A DNA stretch of 64,000 bases. Origin: Microthrixaceae bacterium (GTDB taxonomy: Bacteria > Actinomycetota > Acidimicrobiia > Acidimicrobiales > Acidimicrobilacustridaceae). The stretch's first letter is position 1; every line of letters starts with the position of its first letter. The notes below the pieces were generated by a model that did no database searches, was not told where the DNA came from, and saw only the letters and a list, made by a program, of their open reading frames with translations. Shown here piece after piece: positions 1-8,070 of the stretch. The stretch spans positions 40,428 through 104,427 of the forward strand of contig CANFHM010000002.1 of the NCBI GenBank assembly GCA_947446975.1. Reading direction: 5' to 3'. Both the position numbers and the translations under genes were made by a program.

Positions 1-1318
1 GCACCAGCACGCACAGCACGGCCACCAACGAGGCCGTGCCCCAGCCCTGCAGCAGCCGGCGGTTCCGGGCCCGGGCCTCGGGGGAACCCGGGATGGGGTC
101 GCGTGCGCCGCGTGGGCGACGCAGTGGTCGCTCGATCAGGACGAAGGAGGCCGTGGTGGCTGCTGCGGTGACGACGACCCGCAGGAGGAACAGCGCCGGC
201 CCGTCGAGCCCGGTGCGCTGCTGATCGAGGAACACCAGCACTGGCCAGTGCCAGAGATAGAGCCCGTAGGAGACCTCGCCGAGTCGTCGCATCGGGGTGC
301 TCTCGAGGATGCGGTTGGTGATCGGGGAGCGGTGGCGGGCGAGCACCCAGATGAGTGCAGCGACGCCGATGGCGATGACCGTGAAGCCACCCCGGTAGAG
401 CCAGTCGCTGTGGAAATCAGCAAGGGCGATGGCCGCCACCAGCGCCAGCAGCAGAGCGACACCGGCGGCACGGGCACCGCGGTTCGACCCGGCGGTGCTC
501 GACCGGGGCAGCAGGTACCAGATGCAGGCGAGCGCGACGCCGATCAGGATCGTCTGCACCCTCGTGTCGGTGCCGAGGTACTCCCGTGACGGATCGGTGC
601 CCGGGGTGTGGATCACGATCATGGTGATGGCCGAGGCGACCGCTCCCGTCACGGCGACGATGAGGAGACCGATCGAGAGGCGATGCAGTTCCGGACGGCC
701 GAGTCCGCGCCGGCGGATGACCCCGACCACGGCGACGACCCCGAGCACGAGGAACGGGAACAGCAGATAGAACTGCTCCTCCACGGCCAGCGACCAGAAA
801 TGCGCCACCGGCGACTTCGGCCCGAACGACGAGGCATAGGACTGACCGTGACCGATCGTCCACCAGTTGGCGACATAGGTGATGGCCGACAGCGCCTCGC
901 CCCGGAGGGTGCCACGGGTGTAGTCGGGCTCGAGCACGAAGGCGATGGCCACGCTGACCACGACGGTGGCGAGCGCCGCCGGCAGCAGGCGGCGGATCCG
1001 GCGGTTCCAGAACCCGCTCAGCGAGAGCGTCGAAGTGGACTGGTGCTCGACGAGGATGAGCGAGGTGAGCAGGAATCCGCTGAGCACGAAGAAGACATCG
1101 ACCCCGAGGAAGCCGCCGGGAACCTGATCCGGAGCGAAGTGGAACAGCACCACGGCGGCCACGGCGAGACCCCGGAGACCGTCGAGGACCGGCAGATGCT
1201 CGAAGGTGCGTCGCCGGGAGGTCCGGTCGCGTCGACGGCGCTGCGAGCGGACGGTGTCGTCGGATGCGTCATCGGAGGAGGACGCGGAAGTCGACGTCCA
1301 TCGATCGCTCGCATCCAC
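1..1318 (-). CDS. Acyltransferase 3 family membrane protein (partial, C-terminus outside window)
   Basis: Not in the ORF track because it runs off the left edge; I read it from the reverse complement. Translation begins VDASDRWTSTS and continues into RTFEHLPVLDGLRGLAVAAV and GVDVFFVLSGFLLT, the opening of the OafA/YrhL acyltransferase-3 family. Further on are VAHFWSLAVEEQFYLLFP and GEVSYGLYLWHWPVLVF, both family hallmarks. The family transfers acyl groups to cell-surface glycans across the membrane. A stop lies four codons upstream of GTG 1318, and TACCTT sits six bases before that GTG, so the start is well supported. The frame stays open to base 1; whether a C-terminal SGNH domain follows, as in the two paralogues here, cannot be seen. 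Divergent from the next gene. Confidence 0.88.
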   Translation of the reverse strand, partial: MDASDRWTSTSASSSDDASDDTVRSQRRRRDRTSRRRTFEHLPVLDGLRGLAVAAVVLFHFAPDQVPGGFLGVDVFFVLSGFLLTSLILVEHQSTSTLSLSGFWNRRIRRLLPAALATVVVSVAIAFVLEPDYTRGTLRGEALSAITYVANWWTIGHGQSYASSFGPKSPVAHFWSLAVEEQFYLLFPFLVLGVVAVVGVIRRRGLGRPELHRLSIGLLIVAVTGAVASAITMIVIHTPGTDPSREYLGTDTRVQTILIGVALACIWYLLPRSSTAGSNRGARAAGVALLLALVAAIALADFHSDWLYRGGFTVIAIGVAALIWVLARHRSPITNRILESTPMRRLGEVSYGLYLWHWPVLVFLDQQRTGLDGPALFLLRVVVTAAATTASFVLIERPLRRPRGARDPIPGSPEARARNRRLLQGWGTASLVAVLCVLV

Positions 1319-1324
1319 GGGGTC

Positions 1325-1330
1325 AAGGTA
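1325..1330 (-). promoter_or_regulatory. Putative leaderless -10 box TACCTT for the acyltransferase at 1318
   Basis: TACCTT read on the minus strand, six bases before GTG 1318. Spacing fits transcription starting at or next to the start codon. Confidence 0.5.
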
Positions 1331-1376
1331 TCAGCGGCCCAGAACCCGCTGACATCGGCCCCAGCCGGGTGACCAG

Positions 1377-1382
1377 TACATT
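1377..1382 (+). promoter_or_regulatory. Putative leaderless -10 box TACATT for the acyltransferase at 1390
   Basis: TACATT seven bases before GTG 1390. It favours this GTG over the in-frame GTG at 1369, which has no visible signal. It forms a head-to-head promoter pair with the box at 1325-1330. Confidence 0.45.
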
Positions 1383-1389
1383 TCGACGG

Positions 1390-3384
1390 GTGACGAGCGT
1401 GGGGGTGGGGGAGCAGCAGTCGACCGGCCCGACCCGTCTGCGCGGTCTCGACGGCCTGCGGGGCCTGGCGCTCATCCCGGTGCTGGTGTTCCATCTCTGG
1501 CCGGACTTCCTGCCCGGCGGACTCGTCGGTCTTCCCATCTTCTTCGCCCTCTCGGGCTTCGTCATCACCCGTGGTCTGCTCGGCGAGATCGCCAAGCACC
1601 GCACCGTCGATCTCCGGGCGTTCTTCGCCCGCCGGTTCCGTCGACTGTGGCCCGCCTCGACCGCCGTGCTGGCCGGCGTCACGGTGGTCTGGCTGGGATT
1701 CGTCTGGATGACCAGATCCATCGCCATCGACATCCTGGCGTCGTTCTTCGAGGTGGCGAACTGGCGCTTCCTGCTGACCGGCACCACCTACGGGGCCCAT
1801 GAGGGTTCGCCGGTCGCGCACTTCTGGTCGCTCGGCATCGAGGAGCAGGTGTACCTGGTCGTCCCGTTGGTCGTGTGGTTCCTGCGGCGACGTCCGCAGC
1901 TGCTCGCCGTGGCCTTCGCCCTGTTCATCGCCGGATCCTTCATGGTCACTCTGGCCAACGCCGGTGATGCCACGGTCATCTACTACTCGACCTTCACGCG
2001 ATCGGCTGAGTTCTTCATCGGTGCGCTCGTCGCCGTCGTCGTGGGATCCCGTTCCACCACCCTGCGCCACGATCTCCTCGGTCGTCTCACCGGGGTGGTC
2101 GGCTTCCTCGCCCTCGGATCGCTCGCGTGGCTGGCGTTCCGCAGCTCACTCGGTACCGAGGCCTACTACCGCGGTGGCCTCACGGGTCTGGCGGTGCTCG
2201 CCGCGCTCGTGATCATCGCCGCGATCTGGTCGCCATCGATGTTCCGGACGCTGTCGATCCGGCCGCTGGTCTGGATCGGCTCGATCTCCTACGGGGTGTA
2301 TCTCATCCACTGGCCGCTGCACATCGCCCTGCTCCACACGGGCCTTCCCACGTGGCTCCAGCCATGGTTGGTGCTCGCAGTGTCGTTCACGGTGGCACCG
2401 ATCTCGCTGCGGCTGTTCGAGGAGCCGATCCGGGTGCGTCGGATCACGCTGCGACGATTCGCACCGTGGGCCACGGCGCTCACCGTGGCCGTGCTGGTCG
2501 GCTCGATCTACGGCACGACCGTGCCCGCTCCCGCCTCCGAGATCGATTTCGCAGCAGCCCAGCGTCGTTTCGAGGCCGGAGCTGCCAAGGTGGCGCCGGT
2601 GGTGCCCGCCGACCCCACTGCCCCGAAGGGCACCGCCGCCAACCCGGTGTCGGTCGCCGTGTTCGGTGATTCCACGGCCGTGATGCTGGCCTCGTCGATC
2701 GGTGCCGGTGATCCGCGCATCCGGGATGCCGGCGGCTGGTCGAGGGTGTGGTGTCCGCTGGGGCGTGGGGGACTCGTCCGCGGGGATTCCGGCAGCGGCG
2801 ACAACCCCACGATGCCGTCGATGCCGGCGTTCGACTTCTGTGACTGGACGACGAACTGGCCCGATGCGGTGCGTGCCGCCGGTGGGGTCGATGTGGCGGT
2901 GGTGCTCACCGGCAACTGGGACGCCGCCGGTCGGAAGGTGCCGGCCCTCGGCGACGGCTATCACACGGTGGGCGAGCCGCTCTATGACGACTGGCTCCGC
3001 GGCGAGATCAGCGGGGCGGCCGATGCGCTGCATGAGGCCGGTGCTGCACATGTGGCCTGGCTCACCCTGCCGCCGAAGATCGATCGAGGGCCCAATCCTC
3101 GCTTCGAGCGCTACACGCAGCTGCTCGAGGAGGTGGCGGCCACCCGGCCGTGGATGACGATCGTCGACTACGCAGGACACATGGCGACGGAACCCGACAA
3201 TCGTCGGATGCGACCGGACGGCAGTCACCTCGACGAGAACGGCTCGGCCGAGCTCTGGAGGACCTGGCTCACCGAGGAGATCCTCGGCATCGGCACCTCT
3301 GCGGTGCCGACGTCGGCCGCAGCCATCCCGAACACCGGTGCCGCGGCCGGGGGCACACCATCGGGGCAGGGGACCCTCTCCTAG
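1390..3384 (+). CDS. Acyltransferase 3 with C-terminal SGNH hydrolase domain (OafA/YrhL type)
   Basis: Residues about 15-360 are an acyltransferase-3 membrane domain (RLRGLDGLRGLALIPVLVFH, FFALSGFVITRGLL, VAHFWSLGIEEQVYLVVP, ISYGVYLIHWPLHIAL) with about ten membrane segments. After a linker comes an SGNH esterase-like domain: VAVFGDSTAVMLAS holds the GDS serine block, VVLTGNWD the Asn block, and MRPDGSHLDENGS the Asp-x-x-His end. Such proteins O-acetylate or otherwise acylate exported polysaccharide, the SGNH part facing outside. The ORF track start at 1264 would overlap the divergent gene; I place the start at GTG 1390 because of the TACATT box. The stop codon TAG forms the first three bases of the next gene's -10 box. 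Confidence 0.88.
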   Translation: MTSVGVGEQQSTGPTRLRGLDGLRGLALIPVLVFHLWPDFLPGGLVGLPIFFALSGFVITRGLLGEIAKHRTVDLRAFFARRFRRLWPASTAVLAGVTVVWLGFVWMTRSIAIDILASFFEVANWRFLLTGTTYGAHEGSPVAHFWSLGIEEQVYLVVPLVVWFLRRRPQLLAVAFALFIAGSFMVTLANAGDATVIYYSTFTRSAEFFIGALVAVVVGSRSTTLRHDLLGRLTGVVGFLALGSLAWLAFRSSLGTEAYYRGGLTGLAVLAALVIIAAIWSPSMFRTLSIRPLVWIGSISYGVYLIHWPLHIALLHTGLPTWLQPWLVLAVSFTVAPISLRLFEEPIRVRRITLRRFAPWATALTVAVLVGSIYGTTVPAPASEIDFAAAQRRFEAGAAKVAPVVPADPTAPKGTAANPVSVAVFGDSTAVMLASSIGAGDPRIRDAGGWSRVWCPLGRGGLVRGDSGSGDNPTMPSMPAFDFCDWTTNWPDAVRAAGGVDVAVVLTGNWDAAGRKVPALGDGYHTVGEPLYDDWLRGEISGAADALHEAGAAHVAWLTLPPKIDRGPNPRFERYTQLLEEVAATRPWMTIVDYAGHMATEPDNRRMRPDGSHLDENGSAELWRTWLTEEILGIGTSAVPTSAAAIPNTGAAAGGTPSGQGTLS

Positions 3385-3387
3385 ACT
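3382..3387 (+). promoter_or_regulatory. Putative leaderless -10 box TAGACT for the deacetylase at 3395
   Basis: TAGACT seven bases before ATG 3395; its first three bases are the stop codon of the preceding acyltransferase. Confidence 0.5.
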
Positions 3388-3394
3388 CTCGGCG

Positions 3395-4273
3395 ATGGCC
3401 CCACCGGTGACGTTCACCCTCGATTTCGAAGACCTCCGCACGTCGCCGACCCAGGAATCCCGCGTCGAGTACGCCACGTCGCTCGTCCTCGACCGGCTGG
3501 CCGAGAAGGACATCAGGGGCACGATCTTCTGCGTCGCCGACGTGGCGGCCCGGGAACCCCGCCTCATGCGCCGCATCACCGAACTGGGACATGAGGTCGC
3601 CGTGCACGGCTACCAGCACACGCCCATCGATCTGCTCGGCGAGACCCGCTTCCATGAGCAGACGATCCGCGCCAAGGAGATCCTGGAGGAGCTCACCGGT
3701 CAGGAGATCTCCGGGTTCCGTGCGCCGCAGTTCTCGATCATCCCGGAGACCAGCTGGGCCCTCGACGTGCTCGCCGACATCGGCTTCACCTACTCCTCGA
3801 GCATCCTCCCCGTGGCCACGCTCATGTACGGCTGGCCGGGCACACCCATGACCCCGTTCCGCTGGCCCCAGGGCCTCGTGGAGATCCCGTGTCCGGTGGT
3901 GTCCCTGCTCGGGATGCATATCCCCTACCTCGGCGGTGCCTACATGCGGGTGCTTCCCTCCTATGTCCGCCGTCGCGGGGTGCGCGACGCCCCCGAGGGT
4001 TCCGTGCTCTGGACCTACTGCCATCCATGGGAGTTCGACCCCGACGAGGAGTTCTACGTCTATGAGCACGGGGGCTGGCTCGTGAGCCGGATCGGCTGGA
4101 TCAACCGCGCCGGGATGCTCAAACGGGTCGAGCATTCGCTGCGCGACGCTGTCGGTCCGCCGCTGCGAGAGGTCGTGGCCTCGTTGACCGACCTCCCGGT
4201 GTTCGAGCCGGCGGCTGATCCCGGGCAGCGGGCGCCGCTGCAGGGTCGCCTGCGCCGTCGGGCCGACGTATGA
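3395..4273 (+). CDS. Polysaccharide deacetylase (NodB fold, DUF3473-like C-terminus)
   Basis: 292 residues. The N-terminus VTFTLDFEDLR carries the metal/catalytic Asp block of carbohydrate esterase family 4, followed by GHEVAVHGYQHTP with the two zinc-binding histidines and ISGFRAPQFSI with the conserved Arg. The C-terminal WTYCHPWEFDPD matches the DUF3473 tail seen in deacetylases of exopolysaccharide loci. Expected activity is removal of N- or O-acetyl groups from a glycan. No signal peptide is obvious, so it may act on a cytoplasmic lipid-linked precursor. The upstream ORF-track start at 3338 overlaps the previous gene; ATG 3395 is preferred for its -10 box. The last four bases overlap the next gene (ATGA), so translation is probably coupled. 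Confidence 0.87.
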   Translation: MAPPVTFTLDFEDLRTSPTQESRVEYATSLVLDRLAEKDIRGTIFCVADVAAREPRLMRRITELGHEVAVHGYQHTPIDLLGETRFHEQTIRAKEILEELTGQEISGFRAPQFSIIPETSWALDVLADIGFTYSSSILPVATLMYGWPGTPMTPFRWPQGLVEIPCPVVSLLGMHIPYLGGAYMRVLPSYVRRRGVRDAPEGSVLWTYCHPWEFDPDEEFYVYEHGGWLVSRIGWINRAGMLKRVEHSLRDAVGPPLREVVASLTDLPVFEPAADPGQRAPLQGRLRRRADV

Positions 4274-5637
4274 CCGCTCGCCGACCCTCGCGCTTCGCGC
4301 TCCTGCTCGCCCTCATCTGTCTGCTCGGATTCGGGATCCGGATCGGGTTCATCATCGCCGAGCAGGACTCCAAGCTCGGCGGCGACGCGATCTACTACCA
4401 CAAGGCAGCCAACCTCCTCGCCGATGGCAAGGGGTTCATCGATCCGTTCCGGTACCTCTACGGCAGTGAGGAGACCATCACCCTCGCCGACGGACAGACC
4501 AGGACAGTCACCGTCCCGGTCGGACATGTCGAGCCCACCGCCGGTCATCCGCCGGTCTATGTGCTGTATCTCGCCGCATTCTCGAAGCTCGGCATGCGCT
4601 CGGCCACATCGCACAAGGTGGCGTCGGCGTTGCTGGGCGTCTGCGCCATCGTGCTGGCTGGTCTGCTCGGACGGGAACTGCGCAGCGAACGGCTGGGGCT
4701 CATCGCCGCATTCATCACCGCGGTGTACGCGAACGTCTGGGTCAACGACATCGTCCTGATGTCGGAGACCGCAGCGATCGTGATGGCCTTCGCCGCCACA
4801 TTGTTCGGGTTGCGGTTCTGGCGATCTCCGACGATGCGCAACGGGGTGTGGTTCGCGCTCGCCGGTGCACTCGCCGCCCTGTCGAGGGCCGAGCTGCTGC
4901 TGTTCATGCCCATCATCGGTGCGGTGGCGCTGCTTCGGTCGGGCATCCCCTGGACCCGCCGATTCACCACGTACGGCGTGATGGGTCTGGTGTGCATCGC
5001 TGCACTCGCCCCGTGGGTCATCCGGAACAATCTCGTGATGAAGGAGCATCTCACCCTGTCCGATGGGGCCGGCACCGTGCTCGTACAGGCCAACTGCGAC
5101 CTCACGTACTACGGCGACGAGCACGGTGATCACATCGGTGGGTGGTACCTGTACTGCGGCAGCCGCACGCAGCCCTACGGTCCCAACGGCGAACTGCTCG
5201 ATGAATCCCAGCGCGACAAGGTGGTGCGCGAACAGGCGCTCCAGTACATCCGCAGTCATACGACCCGACTCATCACCGTCGTGGTGCCGGCCCGGATCGG
5301 CCGGATGTGGGGCGTGTATCAGCCGATCGACCAGATGCGCACCGAGATCGTCGAGCGTCGACCCGCCGTGCCGGCCTGGATCGGCTTCTGGCAGTACGTG
5401 GTCCTGATGCCCTTCGTGCTGGCCGGTGTGGTCATCCAGTGGCGCCGTCGTGAGCCGGTGCTGGTCCTCGCCCTGTGGGCCGGCCTCGTCACCTTCACCG
5501 CCGCCACCACCTTCGGCAACATCCGCTATCGCACGGCGGCGGAGATCTCCATCGTGATGTTCTCGGCGATCGCCTTCGATGCGATCTGGGATGCCATCTC
5601 CCGACGCCGACGATCCTCCGACGGGGTCGTGGTGTGA
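4270..5637 (+). CDS. GT-C glycosyltransferase (ArnT/PMT-like, GT39-type), paralogue A
   Basis: 455 residues, about 10-12 membrane helices. GIRIGFIIAEQDSKLGGDAIYY places acidic residues in the first outer loop, where GT-C enzymes bind lipid-phosphate sugar donors, and VEPTAGHPPVYVLYLA matches the following re-entrant region of ArnT/PMT proteins. A long outer loop carries QANCDLTYYGDE and GGWYLYCGS, which recurs in the paralogue at 6655. Likely transfers a sugar from a polyprenyl-phosphate donor to a glycan or lipid on the outer face; donor and acceptor are unknown. It overlaps the deacetylase by ATGA and the next gene by GTGA, so three genes form one translational unit. Confidence 0.82.
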   Translation: MTARRPSRFALLLALICLLGFGIRIGFIIAEQDSKLGGDAIYYHKAANLLADGKGFIDPFRYLYGSEETITLADGQTRTVTVPVGHVEPTAGHPPVYVLYLAAFSKLGMRSATSHKVASALLGVCAIVLAGLLGRELRSERLGLIAAFITAVYANVWVNDIVLMSETAAIVMAFAATLFGLRFWRSPTMRNGVWFALAGALAALSRAELLLFMPIIGAVALLRSGIPWTRRFTTYGVMGLVCIAALAPWVIRNNLVMKEHLTLSDGAGTVLVQANCDLTYYGDEHGDHIGGWYLYCGSRTQPYGPNGELLDESQRDKVVREQALQYIRSHTTRLITVVVPARIGRMWGVYQPIDQMRTEIVERRPAVPAWIGFWQYVVLMPFVLAGVVIQWRRREPVLVLALWAGLVTFTAATTFGNIRYRTAAEISIVMFSAIAFDAIWDAISRRRRSSDGVVV

Positions 5638-6566
5638 GCTTCGGCGACGCAGAGCTCGCCCGCACCGCGGCACTCCTCAACGAGGTGTTCGGCCACGAGC
5701 ATCCGCTCACCGTGGACTCGCTCCGCTGGTACTACGAGGCCAACCCGGTGGGGCCGGCCGCTGTCGGCAACGTCGAGGACGGCGATCGGCGGCTCGGCAA
5801 CTATGCGCTCGTGCCCCAGCGGTTCGAGTCCGGCGACGGACGCAGTGCGGTGCTCGGCGTGGGCGTCGATCTCGCCGTCTCGCCATCGGCCCGCGGTGGC
5901 GGTGTGTTCCGGCGCACGGTCGAGGACTCCTACGCCCGCGCCATCGAACTCGGGCACGACGGGATCCTCGGGGTGGCCAACGCCAACTCGGCTCCCCGGA
6001 TGGTCTCGACCCTCGGCTGGCGAGCACTGGATCCGCTGCCTGTCACCCTGTGCTTCCCCGGCGCATCGGGCGGCGGGTTCACAGCTGCGGAGACGGACAC
6101 CGCGTACCTCGAGGGTCCTGCGCTCGACGAGATCGCCCCGCAGGGGTTCATCCGACCAGCTGCACCGGGCTTCGCGCCGCTGTGGACCCCGGAACTCCTG
6201 CGCTGGCGGCTGGCTCGCCCCGAGTTCCGGTACTGGGTGCATGTCGCACCGGACCTGGTGGTCATCTCCACCCGGACCCGCGTGGCCGGAACGCCCTTCG
6301 GCGTCGTGCTCAAGACCCTCGCCCGTCGCCCCATCACCCGACCGGTGTCGGGCCGACGCGTCGCCGCCACGGTGGCCCGGACCCATCGGACCCCGTTCGT
6401 GATCCATTGGGGTCGCACCCCATGGGTCCGGTACCGGGGCCTCCCGCTGCCGCAGTCACGGATGCCGTCGCCGCTGTCGCTGGTGCTCCATCGCCATCAC
6501 GATGGGTTCGTCGAACAGCACTTCGAACTGAGCGCGTTCGAGTTCCTCGACTTCGACGCCTACTGA
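5634..6566 (+). CDS. GNAT-like N-acyltransferase domain protein
   Basis: 310 residues. The N-terminal half looks like a GNAT fold: VLGVGVDLAVSPSARGGGVF gives the strand plus a loop resembling the acetyl-CoA pyrophosphate-binding motif, followed by a helix and GILGVANANSAPRMVSTLGW, typical of GNAT strand 5 and the Asn region. The C-terminal half is less familiar. GTG 5634 overlaps the upstream stop (GTGA), which fixes the start; the much earlier ORF-track start lies inside the glycosyltransferase. Its place between two GT-C paralogues suggests acylation of an amino sugar or lipid-linked intermediate, but this is inference. The domain call is moderate; the substrate is unknown. Confidence 0.68.
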   Translation: MSFGDAELARTAALLNEVFGHEHPLTVDSLRWYYEANPVGPAAVGNVEDGDRRLGNYALVPQRFESGDGRSAVLGVGVDLAVSPSARGGGVFRRTVEDSYARAIELGHDGILGVANANSAPRMVSTLGWRALDPLPVTLCFPGASGGGFTAAETDTAYLEGPALDEIAPQGFIRPAAPGFAPLWTPELLRWRLARPEFRYWVHVAPDLVVISTRTRVAGTPFGVVLKTLARRPITRPVSGRRVAATVARTHRTPFVIHWGRTPWVRYRGLPLPQSRMPSPLSLVLHRHHDGFVEQHFELSAFEFLDFDAY

Positions 6567-6640
6567 CCGGTCCGGTCCTGCCGTCGATGCGGTGGCGCCC
6601 AGCAGGCCGGGCGCTCCGGACGGGGTGGTCCACGGCGTCC

Positions 6641-6646
6641 TAGTCT
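6641..6646 (+). promoter_or_regulatory. Putative leaderless -10 box TAGTCT for the glycosyltransferase at 6655
   Basis: TAGTCT eight bases before GTG 6655. It suggests that paralogue B has its own promoter and is not simply read through from the preceding operon. Confidence 0.42.
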
Positions 6647-6654
6647 GCGCATCT

Positions 6655-8070
6655 GTGTCAGCCATCGTCCGCCCCGAACCGAGACCCATGGATCGGCGGC
6701 GCTTCTGGCTGATCCTCGGGCTCATCGTCATGGTGGCCTTCGGTGCCCGCCTGACCAACCTCGCCCTCACCCAGTGGGATCGTCCGCCCACCGGTGATGC
6801 CCTGTTCTATTCGGAGACGGCGACGCTGATGGCCGAGGGACATGGCTACATCGACCCGTTCCGCTACCTCGAGGGCTACCCGGACCGCACCGAGCGGCGC
6901 GAGCTCGAGCATTTCGGCCAGCAGATCACCGTCGAGCTGCCGCCGGGCCTCGAGCAGCCCACGATGTCGCATCCGCCCGCATGGACGGTCGTGCTCGCCG
7001 GTGCACGGTTCCTCGGCGTGGACACCCCGAACCAGCAGCGACTGCTCGGCGTGCTTCTCGGGGCCCTCGGTGTGGGTCTCATCGGGTTGGCGGGTCGCGA
7101 ACTCTTCGGCTCCTCCGAGGGACTCATCGCCGCGGCGATCGGTGCGATCTACGGCTTCCTGATCCTCAACGACGCCTCGTTGATGAGTGAGAGCCTCGTG
7201 GTGGTGTTCGTGCCGATCGCCACGATCGTCGCCGTCCGCTGGTGGCGTCGTCCGACCCTCCCGCTCGCCGTGCTCCTCGGGGTGCTGGCCGGCGTCGGGG
7301 GTCTGCTGCGGGCGGAGCTCATCATCTACACCCCGCTGGTGCTGCTCGGGGCCCTCGTCGTGCGGCGGTTCCCATGTCGGCGCACGCTCGGCCATGGGGC
7401 GCTCGCAGCACTGGTGATGGCGGTCGTGCTGGCGCCGTGGATCGCCCGCAACCTCACCGCCTTCGCCGAGCCGATGATCCTGAGCCAGACCGGCACGACC
7501 CTCGCCCAGACGAACTGTGACGCCACCTACTACGGCGACAAGCTCGGGTACTGGGAGCTCTACTGCGGCGGCATCGAGCCCGCCACCTCGGTCGATGCGA
7601 TCCCCGATGAATCACAGCGTGATGTCCTCCGACGCCACCAGGCGTTCGACTACATCTCCTCCCATCGCACCCGGTTCCTCACGGTCGCCGTGCCGGTGCG
7701 GGTGCTGCGGATGTTCAACCTCTTCGGCCCCATCCAGACCGCGAAGTACGACGTCGTCGTCGAGGGTCGCGATCTGAATGCCTCGCTGGTGTCGCTGGGG
7801 GAGTACTACGTGGTCGCAGTGCTCGCAGTGGTCGGGCTCGTGCTCGCCGTCCGCCGCCGCCTCACGCTCTATGTGGTGCTGCTGTGGCCGGCGCTCGTGG
7901 TGATGGTCGCGGTGCTGGGCTTCGGCAACAACCGTTACCGGGTGACCTGTGAACCGGCGTTGTTCTGGTTGGCGGCGCTGGCGCTCGTGTGGCTCTTCGG
8001 CCGGATCCGAGACGCAAGGCGCAGCAGCGATTCGGCCACCACACAGAACACGGCGATCAGCGTCAGCTGA
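6655..8070 (+). CDS. GT-C glycosyltransferase (GT39-type), paralogue B
   Basis: 471 residues, clear paralogue of the protein at 4270: same start of the first outer loop (PPTGDALFYSETATLMAEG), same GYIDPFRYLEG block, same EQPTMSHPPAWTVVLA block and same Cys-rich outer loop (QTNCDATYYGDK, YWELYCGG). About 10-12 membrane helices. Likely a polyprenyl-phosphate sugar transferase in the same pathway. Start is GTG 6655 with TAGTCT eight bases upstream; ATG 6688 is an alternative. The last 136 bases are also the antisense coding end of the AftD-like gene, and they encode the final membrane helix and tail of this protein. Confidence 0.82.
   Translation: MSAIVRPEPRPMDRRRFWLILGLIVMVAFGARLTNLALTQWDRPPTGDALFYSETATLMAEGHGYIDPFRYLEGYPDRTERRELEHFGQQITVELPPGLEQPTMSHPPAWTVVLAGARFLGVDTPNQQRLLGVLLGALGVGLIGLAGRELFGSSEGLIAAAIGAIYGFLILNDASLMSESLVVVFVPIATIVAVRWWRRPTLPLAVLLGVLAGVGGLLRAELIIYTPLVLLGALVVRRFPCRRTLGHGALAALVMAVVLAPWIARNLTAFAEPMILSQTGTTLAQTNCDATYYGDKLGYWELYCGGIEPATSVDAIPDESQRDVLRRHQAFDYISSHRTRFLTVAVPVRVLRMFNLFGPIQTAKYDVVVEGRDLNASLVSLGEYYVVAVLAVVGLVLAVRRRLTLYVVLLWPALVVMVAVLGFGNNRYRVTCEPALFWLAALALVWLFGRIRDARRSSDSATTQNTAISVS

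Noticed and set aside
2146-3579. 477-residue minus-strand ORF opposite the first SGNH acyltransferase
   Set aside because: Arg/His/Gly-rich shadow frame crossing two real plus-strand genes.
4060-5673. 537-residue minus-strand ORF opposite deacetylase and GT-C genes
   Set aside because: Shadow frame; His/Asp/Gly/Arg-rich and without hydrophobic segments or family motifs.
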